Assembly (NCBI GenBank): GCA_017470055.1 | Contig: JAFUFD010000054.1 | Coordinates: 1-64,000, forward strand | Direction of reading: 5' to 3' | From: Prevotella sp. | GTDB lineage: Bacteria > Bacteroidota > Bacteroidia > Bacteroidales > Bacteroidaceae | Length of the DNA: 64,000 nucleotides | In this document: positions 16,925 to 25,147 of the stretch, piece by piece | How positions within the stretch are numbered: position 1 is the stretch's first letter | Layout of the letters: every line of letters starts with the position of its first letter | Program-made: the position numbers and the translations under genes | Notes under the pieces: model-generated | Told to the model about the DNA's origin: nothing | The model's input: only the letters and a program-made list of their open reading frames with translations | Database searches by the model: none

Positions 16925-19343
16925 TCTCTTGATTATCTTGAACCCCTTCTCTTTGTTCCTGTCCTATTTCGCCCTGATCATCTTGAGCGCGTTCCTGTCC
17001 GCGGTTCTCTTGGGCTGTTCCGCTTTCTGTTTCTGCAGTACTTTCCTCATCACCAAACAGACTATTGAATTGATTTTTCAAATCTTCTTCATTTGCAAAA
17101 TTGAAAACTGTATTCATACAATCAAACCTTACCTCGGTCTTGTTACCTTCTAGGTTGTCTGCGTTGGATGGTTTGTAGGTAGTAAACGTAAACTCACCAA
17201 CTTTCGTTAAGAAATGGCTAATAACAGTGAATGGGTCTGCGATATTGGTATAATGCACATTGCCGATACTGCTGATGAAGTATTGCAGCAAATCCATACT
17301 CCTGAACGACATGTGCTTGCAGACCTCAGGCGTTAAAAGACCGTACAGAGTGTGCACTCCATCTCCTCCTTCCTTGACGGCATTGACAACTGCCTCATAG
17401 TCCCCTCCAAGGTCAGCGAATCGCAGATAACAGCCATCCTTATCAAGAATATTATTAAACAACGAACCTATCTCAAACCAGAAGTCGCTTCCTCCTTGGA
17501 AGTCTCGGCTAACCACTCGCCGCTCTGAGCGAAACGTACCGTCTGCACGCGTTGAAACTGTACGGAAAGTACAAAGCATCAGCAGTTCTAACGCACGGTA
17601 ATCTTTCTCTGGTCTGTTATTGATTATCTGTATCAAGTCCTCAACGCTCTTCCTGCTTATTTTTCTCGTCGATCGCGAAAGTGCGTTCTCCTTTTTTCTA
17701 GGTAGTAACTCAATCAGGTTTGAGTTTATCAACCGTCCGCCAATCAGTTTGAAGTAGTTATTCGACGCATCCATGTTTCTGTTAGGCATAACCTCTTGTG
17801 GGTTTCCTTCCGCAGCAGGATTGTTCAGTTCTGCCTCATACTCATATAGTTTCATCGAGAGGATGGTGTTGACTATGAAGATAAACTTCTTGTCCGATGT
17901 TTTCACCATCTTATTCGATAATATATTCAGCAGACCAATCACGTCTCCTATAGAAATATTGAAGGCCTGGTTGTTGTTACTAATAATATTGTCTACATCG
18001 TCAATTCCACTATATTTTAAATCCTGCTTGTATTTATATTGTAGCACCTGTATAATTGTGTTGTTTAACTGATTGGCACCCTCTGCTTCAACTATCGACT
18101 TGATTTGCTTCGCAGTGTCGTTGTCCAAATTGTTCACTACCCAATCCTCATAGAGATAGTTTTGGAATACCTTCCTGTTCCTCTTCTTAACATCATCTGC
18201 CATATCTTGGTCAAAGTGGTCTAATTCGCCCTCCATTTCAGCCAGTACTTTTAGCAACTGACGTAGATCTCGCAGGTTACGTGGGATGATGTAACTGGGT
18301 TCTCCATCAAAGTTATAGAACAAGTAGCGGGTCTTCTGATAAATCAGTTCTGGTATGGCTTGCATCACCGAACAGAATTTTCTCGGCTTACCATTGTACT
18401 CTATTGTCAACTCGTCATCAAAGTACAGTTCTGGTGTCGGAAGGAATATTCGATGCTCTTGGGGCATAAACTTCGATAGATATCTTTCTGCCATTTCGTC
18501 AATCTCCTGAGTTTCCATTCCTTTTTGAAGTATCTTATCAAACTCTTTCACCAAATCCAACTTCTTGATATACGACAGTTGGTCGAGTTTCACAGAAATC
18601 AGCACGATTGTATGCGGATGCACAAAGTACTTCCTCAGTAGTTCTGCCATTCTGCTGGCCTCGCTGGTGTTCAGATCGATGTCATCCACCATCAACAGCA
18701 TCACGCCCTTCGGTTTTTCTATGAACTTTCTATAGTCATCTATCAAATTGCTAATGTCTCTCTTCAAGTCAATAGCAGCAGCGTATGAGGTGAGCCGTTC
18801 GAACTCGTCACCTTCTAACTTATCCGCTTCTTGAAGCAGGCTGTGTATATGTTTCTGTGTGGCTGAAAAATCCTTCAGCAGTTGCATTTTCTTACTATAA
18901 TTGTCCACGTCAGGGTTGATATCCTTGGCTTTTGCGTTAAACAGGCTATACAACTTGGCTACAAATAGCATCAGAATATCATGTTCTGAGTCAAAATAGG
19001 ATGGATCAAGTAGTCCGATGGTAAAGAAATCCGTCTCGTTAATAATATCTTGTTCAAAGGCATGTTCTCTTTTATTCACCAGTGAGTTGGCAATAGACAG
19101 CATGCACGAAGTTTTTCCTGTTCCTCTGTCACCAACAAAAGCAAATAGATTATTATTACCATCGGTATAGCGTTCAAACTCATTATCTTGTGAGACTTGC
19201 TTCTCTTCCTCCAAATAGCGTTCTATGCAACGTATTGCCATAGCATACTGCCGATGAAAGAATCTCTCTTTCATCGTATTCTTGTCAAACTTCTCTATTA
19301 AGGGTCTGTTGTCTCGCTCCAATTTGAATGTCACTTTTCCCAT
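16878..19343 (-). CDS. rdrA: RADAR ATPase RdrA
   Basis: The 821-residue ATPase has Walker A GDRGTGKT at about 71-78 and Walker B VMLLMVDDIDL at about 214-224, followed by a winged-helix/helical C-terminal region. The far C-terminus is a Glu/Gln-rich low-complexity tail (about 775-821) that lies in the stretch overlapping rdrB. Size, motif placement and adjacency to rdrB identify it as the RADAR AAA+ subunit, which forms rings and brings substrate to RdrB. The upstream cyclase-like gene ends 5 bases before it, so all six genes form one operon. Confidence 0.85.
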   Translation of the reverse strand: MGKVTFKLERDNRPLIEKFDKNTMKERFFHRQYAMAIRCIERYLEEEKQVSQDNEFERYTDGNNNLFAFVGDRGTGKTSCMLSIANSLVNKREHAFEQDIINETDFFTIGLLDPSYFDSEHDILMLFVAKLYSLFNAKAKDINPDVDNYSKKMQLLKDFSATQKHIHSLLQEADKLEGDEFERLTSYAAAIDLKRDISNLIDDYRKFIEKPKGVMLLMVDDIDLNTSEASRMAELLRKYFVHPHTIVLISVKLDQLSYIKKLDLVKEFDKILQKGMETQEIDEMAERYLSKFMPQEHRIFLPTPELYFDDELTIEYNGKPRKFCSVMQAIPELIYQKTRYLFYNFDGEPSYIIPRNLRDLRQLLKVLAEMEGELDHFDQDMADDVKKRNRKVFQNYLYEDWVVNNLDNDTAKQIKSIVEAEGANQLNNTIIQVLQYKYKQDLKYSGIDDVDNIISNNNQAFNISIGDVIGLLNILSNKMVKTSDKKFIFIVNTILSMKLYEYEAELNNPAAEGNPQEVMPNRNMDASNNYFKLIGGRLINSNLIELLPRKKENALSRSTRKISRKSVEDLIQIINNRPEKDYRALELLMLCTFRTVSTRADGTFRSERRVVSRDFQGGSDFWFEIGSLFNNILDKDGCYLRFADLGGDYEAVVNAVKEGGDGVHTLYGLLTPEVCKHMSFRSMDLLQYFISSIGNVHYTNIADPFTVISHFLTKVGEFTFTTYKPSNADNLEGNKTEVRFDCMNTVFNFANEEDLKNQFNSLFGDEESTAETESGTAQENRGQERAQDDQGEIGQEQREGVQDNQENVGEHAENPLAAPEQ

Positions 19344-19348
19344 ATCTC

Positions 19349-20059
19349 CTATCTGTTTGTATTTACCCAGTTCTTCATTTTTGTATTGATAATGTCTCCC
19401 CCATAATAGTCTTCTAATAGTTCTTTATGAAACAACTTCTGGTATGTATCCTTCATATTGTTATAAACTACCTCTGTGATTTTCAGGTTTCTGTAATCTG
19501 GGGCATCCATATCTGCTAATTTCTTGGTCTCTTTTATTATGTCACCCATCCAGACAACGCCTTTTGGTTCTGTCTCATTTATGTTCATACGTCCCTGACG
19601 CATCATGGCAATTACACTGTAGTGTATTCCAATAAATACAGAAATGGCACCGCCTCCAATGTCCTTTCCCTTTTTCGACACCACTTGTGCTAGCGAATTA
19701 ACCATAGCCGCCTTATCTATTACTCCCTCAATATTTACTTTCAAAGGGGTGCTGAACACCGCTGTTACGTAATTCCCCAGAGCAATAATGTCCACACATT
19801 GGTTATGAGAAGAAAGAATAGCCGACAGTTCCGACTGAAAGACCTTCATTTCCTTCAATCTCTCTACTGTTGGGCATTTCTCTATCTCCATCCTGACCGT
19901 CATGACGGTACAATAGCTGCACAATCCTCTGTCTACTGGAATATCATTAATAAACGGTAATTCCATAGAAGGCTTTTGTTCGCTCATTGCTACCCCCAGC
20001 ATCTTATCAATACGTGCAAGGGAGTCTTCAAAAATATATTTCTCTGTATCTAAAATCAT
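19349..20059 (-). CDS. Class III nucleotide-cyclase-like protein with degenerate metal sites
   Basis: The 236-residue protein follows the cyclase homology domain plan: a beta strand YCTVMTVRMEI (about 49-59), IIALGNYVTAVF (91-102), the VFIGIHYSVI strand (141-150), VVWMGDIIKETKKLAD (168-183) and LKITEVVYNNMKDTY (192-206). The last two match the W-x-G-x-x-x-N/K-x-x-x-LA and S/T-x-x-V-Y boxes of class III and Pycsar cyclases. The two metal-binding aspartates are replaced: V-D-I becomes V-R-M, and G-D becomes G-N. It may therefore be a nucleotide-binding pseudo-enzyme. It is the first gene of the RADAR operon. The family call is from pattern reading only. Confidence 0.6.
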   Translation of the reverse strand: MILDTEKYIFEDSLARIDKMLGVAMSEQKPSMELPFINDIPVDRGLCSYCTVMTVRMEIEKCPTVERLKEMKVFQSELSAILSSHNQCVDIIALGNYVTAVFSTPLKVNIEGVIDKAAMVNSLAQVVSKKGKDIGGGAISVFIGIHYSVIAMMRQGRMNINETEPKGVVWMGDIIKETKKLADMDAPDYRNLKITEVVYNNMKDTYQKLFHKELLEDYYGGDIINTKMKNWVNTNR

Positions 20060-20061
20060 TC

Positions 20062-20504
20062 TTATAAAGGTTCTTTATACCTCCTTATCTCCTTCGCAGG
20101 ATTCCCTGCCACCACACAATTGGCTGGCACATCTTTCACGACAACACTACCAGCACCCACAATTACATTATTTCCCATTATGGATGCCGCCAATGATAGT
20201 GACATTTGACCCAAGACTGACATTATCGCCAAGCATTGTACAGTGCCTACATGAGAAGCTCTTTCCATCTGCACCGATTTAACTTGACCTACCCTGTAGT
20301 AGAACAATGAACGAAAATAGGCATTGATATGAAAAAATATAGCAGACCCAACCATGTCGGCATCTTTATGCTAATCCTGCCAAGCATCTTGGCTTACATC
20401 TCTCTTGACCGAAAAATCCCCTCCCCAATGTCCTGTAAGGGATATAAATCCATGAGAACAGGATGGATCCAGCCAACCTCAAATAGCCTCTTATCTTGCG
20501 TTTG
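20062..20504 (-). pseudogene. Frameshifted serine-acetyltransferase-like (LbH) gene
   Basis: The last 45 codons read MGNNVIVGAGSVVVKDVPAN...GNPAKEIRRY, a typical hexapeptide acyltransferase end. Continuing upstream requires changing frame. Another frame gives IGADGKSFSCRHC and TMLGDNVSLGSNVTIIGGIHNG, and a third gives AYFRSLFYYRVG, the CysE-like membrane-proximal helix. At least two frameshifts and in-frame stops break it. Its stop lies 2 bases before the cyclase-like gene. It marks the capsule/RADAR junction. Confidence 0.7.
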
Positions 20505-21566
20505 TCATTGCCCTACTATCTCCTTATAAATTTTCATATATTGTTCCGCTGTTTTGCTAATGTCATACAAGGAAGCCTTTGCCTTTGAAGCCTCTGACAA
20601 CTTTTTGTAGAAGTCACCATCACTTATCAAACGCTCCACATGCCCAGCCAATACCTTTTCATCCCCAACAGGAAACAGCAATCCGGCTCCCTCTATCACT
20701 TGTTTCAGTCCATCCACATTTGTTGCGATAACGGGCAGTCCATCTGCCATCATCTCTACAGCCGTTAAACCAAATCCCTCCCAGTTTGAAGACTGGATTC
20801 CTATATCTGCCTTCCTTAACCAAGATGCCACATCGGCCTGTCTGCCTACAAAATGTGTCCTTCCTGACACCCCCAATTTCTCTGCCTCCGCCTTGCATTC
20901 TTCAAACCGCTCACCATCACCCACAAAGATGACGTGGACATCTTCTGTCAGCAAAGCCAATGCTCTAATTACTGTCTTTTGATCTTTCGATGCGGCAAAA
21001 CGAGATACCATGATTAGCGAATGTGGATAAATCTTTTCTCTACGAACTTCTTGAAAAGCCGAAAGATTAGTTCCATTGTTTACCACCACAAACCGCTTAT
21101 CACCTTCATGAGCCCCAAGCCAGTTCATAAGTGTCTTCTGCGTCTGCTCACTAATAGATATAATCCGCTTATATCTGCTATAGATAAACCACTCTATTGG
21201 GCGCAAATACCACTTCCCTCTTCGCTTATTCGATGTAGAGTGTTCCGTATAAACTAGCCTGGCCTTACAAAACAAACTCGCCATTGCAGCCCAATAGATC
21301 GATGGGAACAGATGAACATGCACCACATCATACCCCCGCATAGCCTTTCGTAAGGCAATTAGGTTCTTGATGCTATAAAGATTAGGCAGATTCAGTGACA
21401 AGATGTCCACTCCTCCGTCTTTCACACGATGGGTAAAATTATTATCAACCTCTTTGTTAACGAGCAACGCCACTTGATTATCTTTAGCCAACAGCGGCAA
21501 GATGTCAGACAGCAATCTTTGCGCTCCTCCTATCTCCAATGAGGATATTATATGTAGAATTTTCAT
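20505..21566 (-). CDS. Glycosyltransferase family 4 (GT-B)
   Basis: This is a 353-residue enzyme starting at MKILHIISS (21566), with an ATG four codons upstream as alternative. The N-terminal acceptor-domain loop SLEIGGAQRLLSDILP is typical of GT4, and the donor-site segment NWEGFGLTAVEMMADGLPVIAT lies near residue 275. It probably adds one sugar of the capsule repeat. It lies directly upstream of the broken acetyltransferase and RADAR operon, with no recognisable promoter between, so readthrough from here into RADAR is likely. Confidence 0.85.
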   Translation of the reverse strand: MKILHIISSLEIGGAQRLLSDILPLLAKDNQVALLVNKEVDNNFTHRVKDGGVDILSLNLPNLYSIKNLIALRKAMRGYDVVHVHLFPSIYWAAMASLFCKARLVYTEHSTSNKRRGKWYLRPIEWFIYSRYKRIISISEQTQKTLMNWLGAHEGDKRFVVVNNGTNLSAFQEVRREKIYPHSLIMVSRFAASKDQKTVIRALALLTEDVHVIFVGDGERFEECKAEAEKLGVSGRTHFVGRQADVASWLRKADIGIQSSNWEGFGLTAVEMMADGLPVIATNVDGLKQVIEGAGLLFPVGDEKVLAGHVERLISDGDFYKKLSEASKAKASLYDISKTAEQYMKIYKEIVGQ

Positions 21567-21763
21567 CCTTTTATGCAAAAAAATATTGCTGGATATAGTT
21601 TCTCGATTGTACGTTCCCTCTCTGTAAATCCGGGAAAGGTGACATTTCCAACACCATGAATCCCGATGCTGCTACAGAACATCATTGTAAGTCAACAGAA
21701 TCCTTACAGTTTACAGAAGAATCCATGTACAGAAGTTTATAATCGCTGTTATAATTCAAAACA
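21567..21763 (-). other. Intergenic stretch with gene remnant
   Basis: On the minus strand one frame reads SSIGIHGVGNVTFPGF followed by TERERTIEKLYPAIFF, which looks like the tail of a lost protein-coding gene, but I cannot name the family. No promoter or terminator is evident. Confidence 0.3.
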
Positions 21764-22567
21764 TTATAATATCCCCTTAACATAATACTTTATCATCGGT
21801 TGCAGATTAACAAACCAGAATCTAGTCCAACCTTTATAATATTCAAAAACTCTACGACAACTCAGCAAGTTGTAATATCCGTTTTTCTTTAGTACTTCAT
21901 CTATTTCCTGATCTATTCTCCCGCTCGATGTTATACTACTACCATGAACCCTAAAAGTCTGCACTACAGTTTTAATATGTTTGCAAGGAAACTTTCTAAA
22001 GAGACGAAGCAGATAGTCATAGTCTGCTGCAGCCCAGAAGCGGTCACAGTCATATTCCCCTATACTTTCATACGCCTTCCTTGATATAAACACAGCTCCA
22101 TGACCTACGAATGTGAGCTTTTGCGAACATAATAATTCTTTGAAATCTGTCTGTATCTTTGACCTTTCCTTGATGACACCTTTATCTTGATAAAATTTCT
22201 GGTCATCTCCATAAAACACTTCATATTTATCTTTATACAGGTCTATTAACTTTACTGTATTCTCTATAACATGTTCATTGCTCAACATGTCATCAGAATT
22301 AAGTATTTCGATATAATCACCAGTAGACGCAACCATACCTTTGTTTATTGCATCATACATATTCTTATCCTTCCCACGAATAACCTTCGATATTTTGTCG
22401 GCATATCGTTCTATTATAGCTGGAGTGCTATCTGTTGACATACCATCAACAACAATATACTCTATATTCCCGTAGGTCTGGCGAAGAACGCTTTGTATAG
22501 TTTGTTCTATATATTTTTCGCTATTATAGCAGACGGTTATGATAGAGACCTTTATATTATCAATCAT
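21764..22567 (-). CDS. Glycosyltransferase family 2 (GT-A)
   Basis: The protein is 267 residues from the ATG at 22567 (MIDNIKVSIITVCYNSEK). The longer open frame upstream would overlap the acetyltransferase gene. It shows the GT2 pattern VSIITVCYNSEKYIEQTIQSV, DGMSTDSTPAII and the metal-binding loop ILNSDDML. A later WAAADYDYLLRLFRKFP segment is in the place of the ED-Y/W acceptor region. It probably makes one linkage of the capsule repeat unit on the cytoplasmic side of the membrane. Confidence 0.85.
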   Translation of the reverse strand: MIDNIKVSIITVCYNSEKYIEQTIQSVLRQTYGNIEYIVVDGMSTDSTPAIIERYADKISKVIRGKDKNMYDAINKGMVASTGDYIEILNSDDMLSNEHVIENTVKLIDLYKDKYEVFYGDDQKFYQDKGVIKERSKIQTDFKELLCSQKLTFVGHGAVFISRKAYESIGEYDCDRFWAAADYDYLLRLFRKFPCKHIKTVVQTFRVHGSSITSSGRIDQEIDEVLKKNGYYNLLSCRRVFEYYKGWTRFWFVNLQPMIKYYVKGIL

Positions 22568-22578
22568 AAAATGTTTGT

Positions 22579-23201
22579 TTATTCTAACCTTTTTATAAAC
22601 TTTGCTGGATTTCCACCCCATATTTCTAACGGAGGTATATTACACACGACAACGCTGCCAGCAGAAACTATTGCCTTATCTCCTATTGTAACTCCCTTGC
22701 ATATAATGGTTCGAGCGCCAATGAACACATGGCTTCCTATATGTACAGGAGCAGTCCTTGCATTTTTCTTGTCATCTTCTGGTATCATCCGCTCTTCCCA
22801 GTTTAAACTATGGAAGTTTGAGTCCATAATCAAACACTGACCACCAATATTGACATAATCTCCAATCACTATTTCATTCATACAGAAAATGATGGTATTA
22901 CTCATTCCCACATGATTGCCAATAGTCAACTGTGCATCCTTGGCAATGTCAATTTTAGAGCATAGCCCATTATCAAAAGAGTACGCCGGTGTGGAATTAC
23001 AACTGAAGTGGTGCCCAATTCTCACCCCCCCCTAAGCTTTAGAACACATTTTCCTCTGAACGAAGAGGTACTTGGGTCAAAACTAACCCCCATTAGTTTT
23101 AATTTGACAAATGTTGTCCATTTATCATACTGCATAGAAAACCTTTGTAATGCCTTGTATATGGCATAAGCTATTTTCTTCATAAATGTCATTTTATTCA
23201 T
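22579..23201 (-). pseudogene. Phase-variable LbH acetyltransferase, OFF at G8
   Basis: From ATG 23201 the frame reads MNKMTFMKKIAYAIYKALQR... to ...VLKLRGG and hits TGA at the end of a run of eight G. With nine G the frame joins RIGHHFSCNSTPAYSF and continues through hexapeptide repeats to GNPAKFIKRLE, giving a 207-residue WbbJ/maltose-O-acetyltransferase-like enzyme with catalytic-type FHS/H residues. As sequenced it is off. The downstream part can only start from GTG 23025 and would lack the N-terminal 59 residues. Its start is one base after the stop of the preceding acetyltransferase gene. It would probably acetylate a capsule sugar. Confidence 0.8.
23025..23032 (-). repeat. G8 homopolymer tract (contingency repeat)
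   Basis: Eight consecutive G on the minus strand interrupt the acetyltransferase reading frame; a ninth G would restore it. Confidence 0.85.
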
Positions 23202-23202
23202 T

Positions 23203-23902
23203 TTAATTCATGAAAACCACATTTCCATTCATCCCCCAGGACAATCCCGTTTTCTTTACAACGGCAGGATTTCCTGCTATCAGCACGCCTGGTTCATCAA
23301 ATGCCCGTGTTACTACGGAATTGGCTGCTACCACTGTGTCGTTATTCACTTTAGCCCCCTTTAAAATTGTACATCTACAACCTATCCAGCAGTGATCACC
23401 AATGACAATTTCCTTTTTTTCCGGAAAAACCTGTCCATGTTTTACATCAATCACACAATGGAAATCCGTATCCATTATCAAGGTATCCCAACTCGTCAAA
23501 ACTCGGTCACCAAAAGTGATATGTTTAAAACAGATAATAGAAAGTGCTGCCGTGTTTACAAAATCGTCACCGAACTCCAACAGAGCATAGTCTCCGACGA
23601 CAATACGCGAGCCCTCACCAATAAACGCTTTCCCCTTTAACCTCACATCCCCAGTGACTTCAAATATCGTACGTTGATACTTCTTATCAACAATTCCTAC
23701 CTGACCAAAGCCAATTCTAATTTGCCCAAAAGATACCCCCCCCCGACATACAGATGGAGCCTCTACGAACTTTCGTCCGTGTATTATACCTAAGCACCAC
23801 AGGAATCCTTAGGGCCTGACGTAGTGGAAATACTCTAAGACAAAAAAACAAACTCTTTGGTAAAGAGATGGCGTATTCAATAATCTTCTTAAACGGAATC
23901 AT
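23203..23902 (-). pseudogene. Second phase-variable LbH acetyltransferase, OFF at G9
   Basis: The frame starts at ATG 23902 (MIPFKKIIEYAISLPK), overlapping the upstream TGA as TGATG. It runs to a G9 tract, after which it ends at GIFWAN. With eight G the frame continues as SGGVSFGQIRIGFGQVGIV...TIFEVTGDVRLKGKAFIGEG through hexapeptide repeats to the end at 23203, giving about 232 residues. The second half shows DTDFHCVID, GDHCWIGCRCTILKGAK and GNPAVVKKTGLSW, typical of colanic-acid-type acetyltransferases. It is a tandem, independently switched neighbour of the acetyltransferase at 22579-23201. Confidence 0.8.
23736..23744 (-). repeat. G9 homopolymer tract (contingency repeat)
   Basis: Nine consecutive G on the minus strand sit in the acetyltransferase gene; loss of one G restores the full frame. 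Confidence 0.85.
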
Positions 23903-25086
23903 CACCTTGCGATTTGTTTTGTTCTTGCAAAATATATGAATGACAGTAACACCCACAACCAGGGAGTATAAATGTTATCAACGAATGCCAGATGTAATAG
24001 CACCATCGTCAAAGAAATAATCAAAGTAATTTTCAATGAATAATTCTTCAATTTAAACAGATAGTGATATTGTCTTAAGAAGAATAATACGAGAAACAGA
24101 GTTCCAATTATTCCTGTACTCATCAACACTCCAAGATAGAAAGACACAAAAGACTCTATTCTTAAAGTACTAAAGGCGGCAGGACCATAACCAAATAAAA
24201 TCGCAATGCCCTGAAAATGCTGTAGGGCCACAAACCGATTTGCTCTGTCATGATGTGAGCTAGATTCCGGATCTAGTTTGCCTTCAATTATTAATCTTAT
24301 TGACTCATAGACATCAGGGAAAATGACGAAAACAATTAATGCAACTATGAGAAGCATGAATAAAATACCCACTATGTTCGAAGCGCTCTTCGAATTCTTC
24401 ATCTGATAGAAAACAAATATTACACCACCTATTAAAAATAAAGCATAGCCAGCTGCGCTAAAACTAACAAAAAGTGCCACTGCCATCACAGCATACATCA
24501 GCCACTCCAGCAAATCCCGTTTCACATTCCTATGAATCCAATACACCGAGAGTGGAGCAAAAGCCTCAAGAAAGAATGAGAACTGACCAGACTCTTCCAT
24601 AAAAGATCTTGCTCTAATACTATCAAGAGCAAGAGGTGTATAGTCCTCTACTGTTCCCCGGGGGATGAACGACATGCTCACCCCCAACACATTAACTGCA
24701 AGAAATTCAAAAACAGCAAATGAGGATGCTGTCAGTGTCGATAATGTGATGACTTTAAGAGCTTTATGTTCAAATTCATCTACAGTAAACAGCATACACA
24801 TTTGCCTCTTGAATGTATAATAGTACAAAAATGCAGGCACCGACCACATCAACAGATGATTAAAGCACTTCTCGCCAGTTGACATAGTCAAATAGGAGAA
24901 AAGGAGGATAAAATAAAATCCACAGAGGAGGAAAGGTTCTTTTGTGTCTATAAACACATCCCTCCTTAAAACTCCTATTCCAAACAATACAATTGATACA
25001 GCAAATGCTGGTGTCAGTACTGACGAAATTGCAAAGGCGTTCGTAAAAATCTGAATAAATAGGAATATATATATAAGTTTCTTCAT
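23902..25086 (-). CDS. O-antigen/capsule polymerase (Wzy-like)
   Basis: The 394-residue protein has about ten to eleven hydrophobic helices and a large periplasmic loop around residues 270-310 (DPESSSHHDRANRFVALQHFQ...LFGYGPAAFSTLR), the arrangement typical of the Wzy/O-antigen ligase superfamily. It would join lipid-linked repeat units in the periplasm after flipping. It sits between a GT2 gene and the two phase-variable acetyltransferases. Sequence conservation is low in this family, so the call rests on topology, the RxxxxxxAL loop and context. Confidence 0.75.
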   Translation of the reverse strand: MKKLIYIFLFIQIFTNAFAISSVLTPAFAVSIVLFGIGVLRRDVFIDTKEPFLLCGFYFILLFSYLTMSTGEKCFNHLLMWSVPAFLYYYTFKRQMCMLFTVDEFEHKALKVITLSTLTASSFAVFEFLAVNVLGVSMSFIPRGTVEDYTPLALDSIRARSFMEESGQFSFFLEAFAPLSVYWIHRNVKRDLLEWLMYAVMAVALFVSFSAAGYALFLIGGVIFVFYQMKNSKSASNIVGILFMLLIVALIVFVIFPDVYESIRLIIEGKLDPESSSHHDRANRFVALQHFQGIAILFGYGPAAFSTLRIESFVSFYLGVLMSTGIIGTLFLVLFFLRQYHYLFKLKNYSLKITLIISLTMVLLHLAFVDNIYTPWLWVLLSFIYFARTKQIAR

Positions 25087-25147
25087 TTGTTCAGATTATC
25101 ATATTTCATTGAAATATAAAGAATTACATTGTAGACAAGTACATTTC

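Noticed and set aside
8766..20059. Canonical Pycsar (cyclase plus TIR or TM effector)
   Set aside because: The cyclase-like protein lacks metal aspartates, and I see no cyclic-nucleotide-binding domain in the TIR or TM protein.
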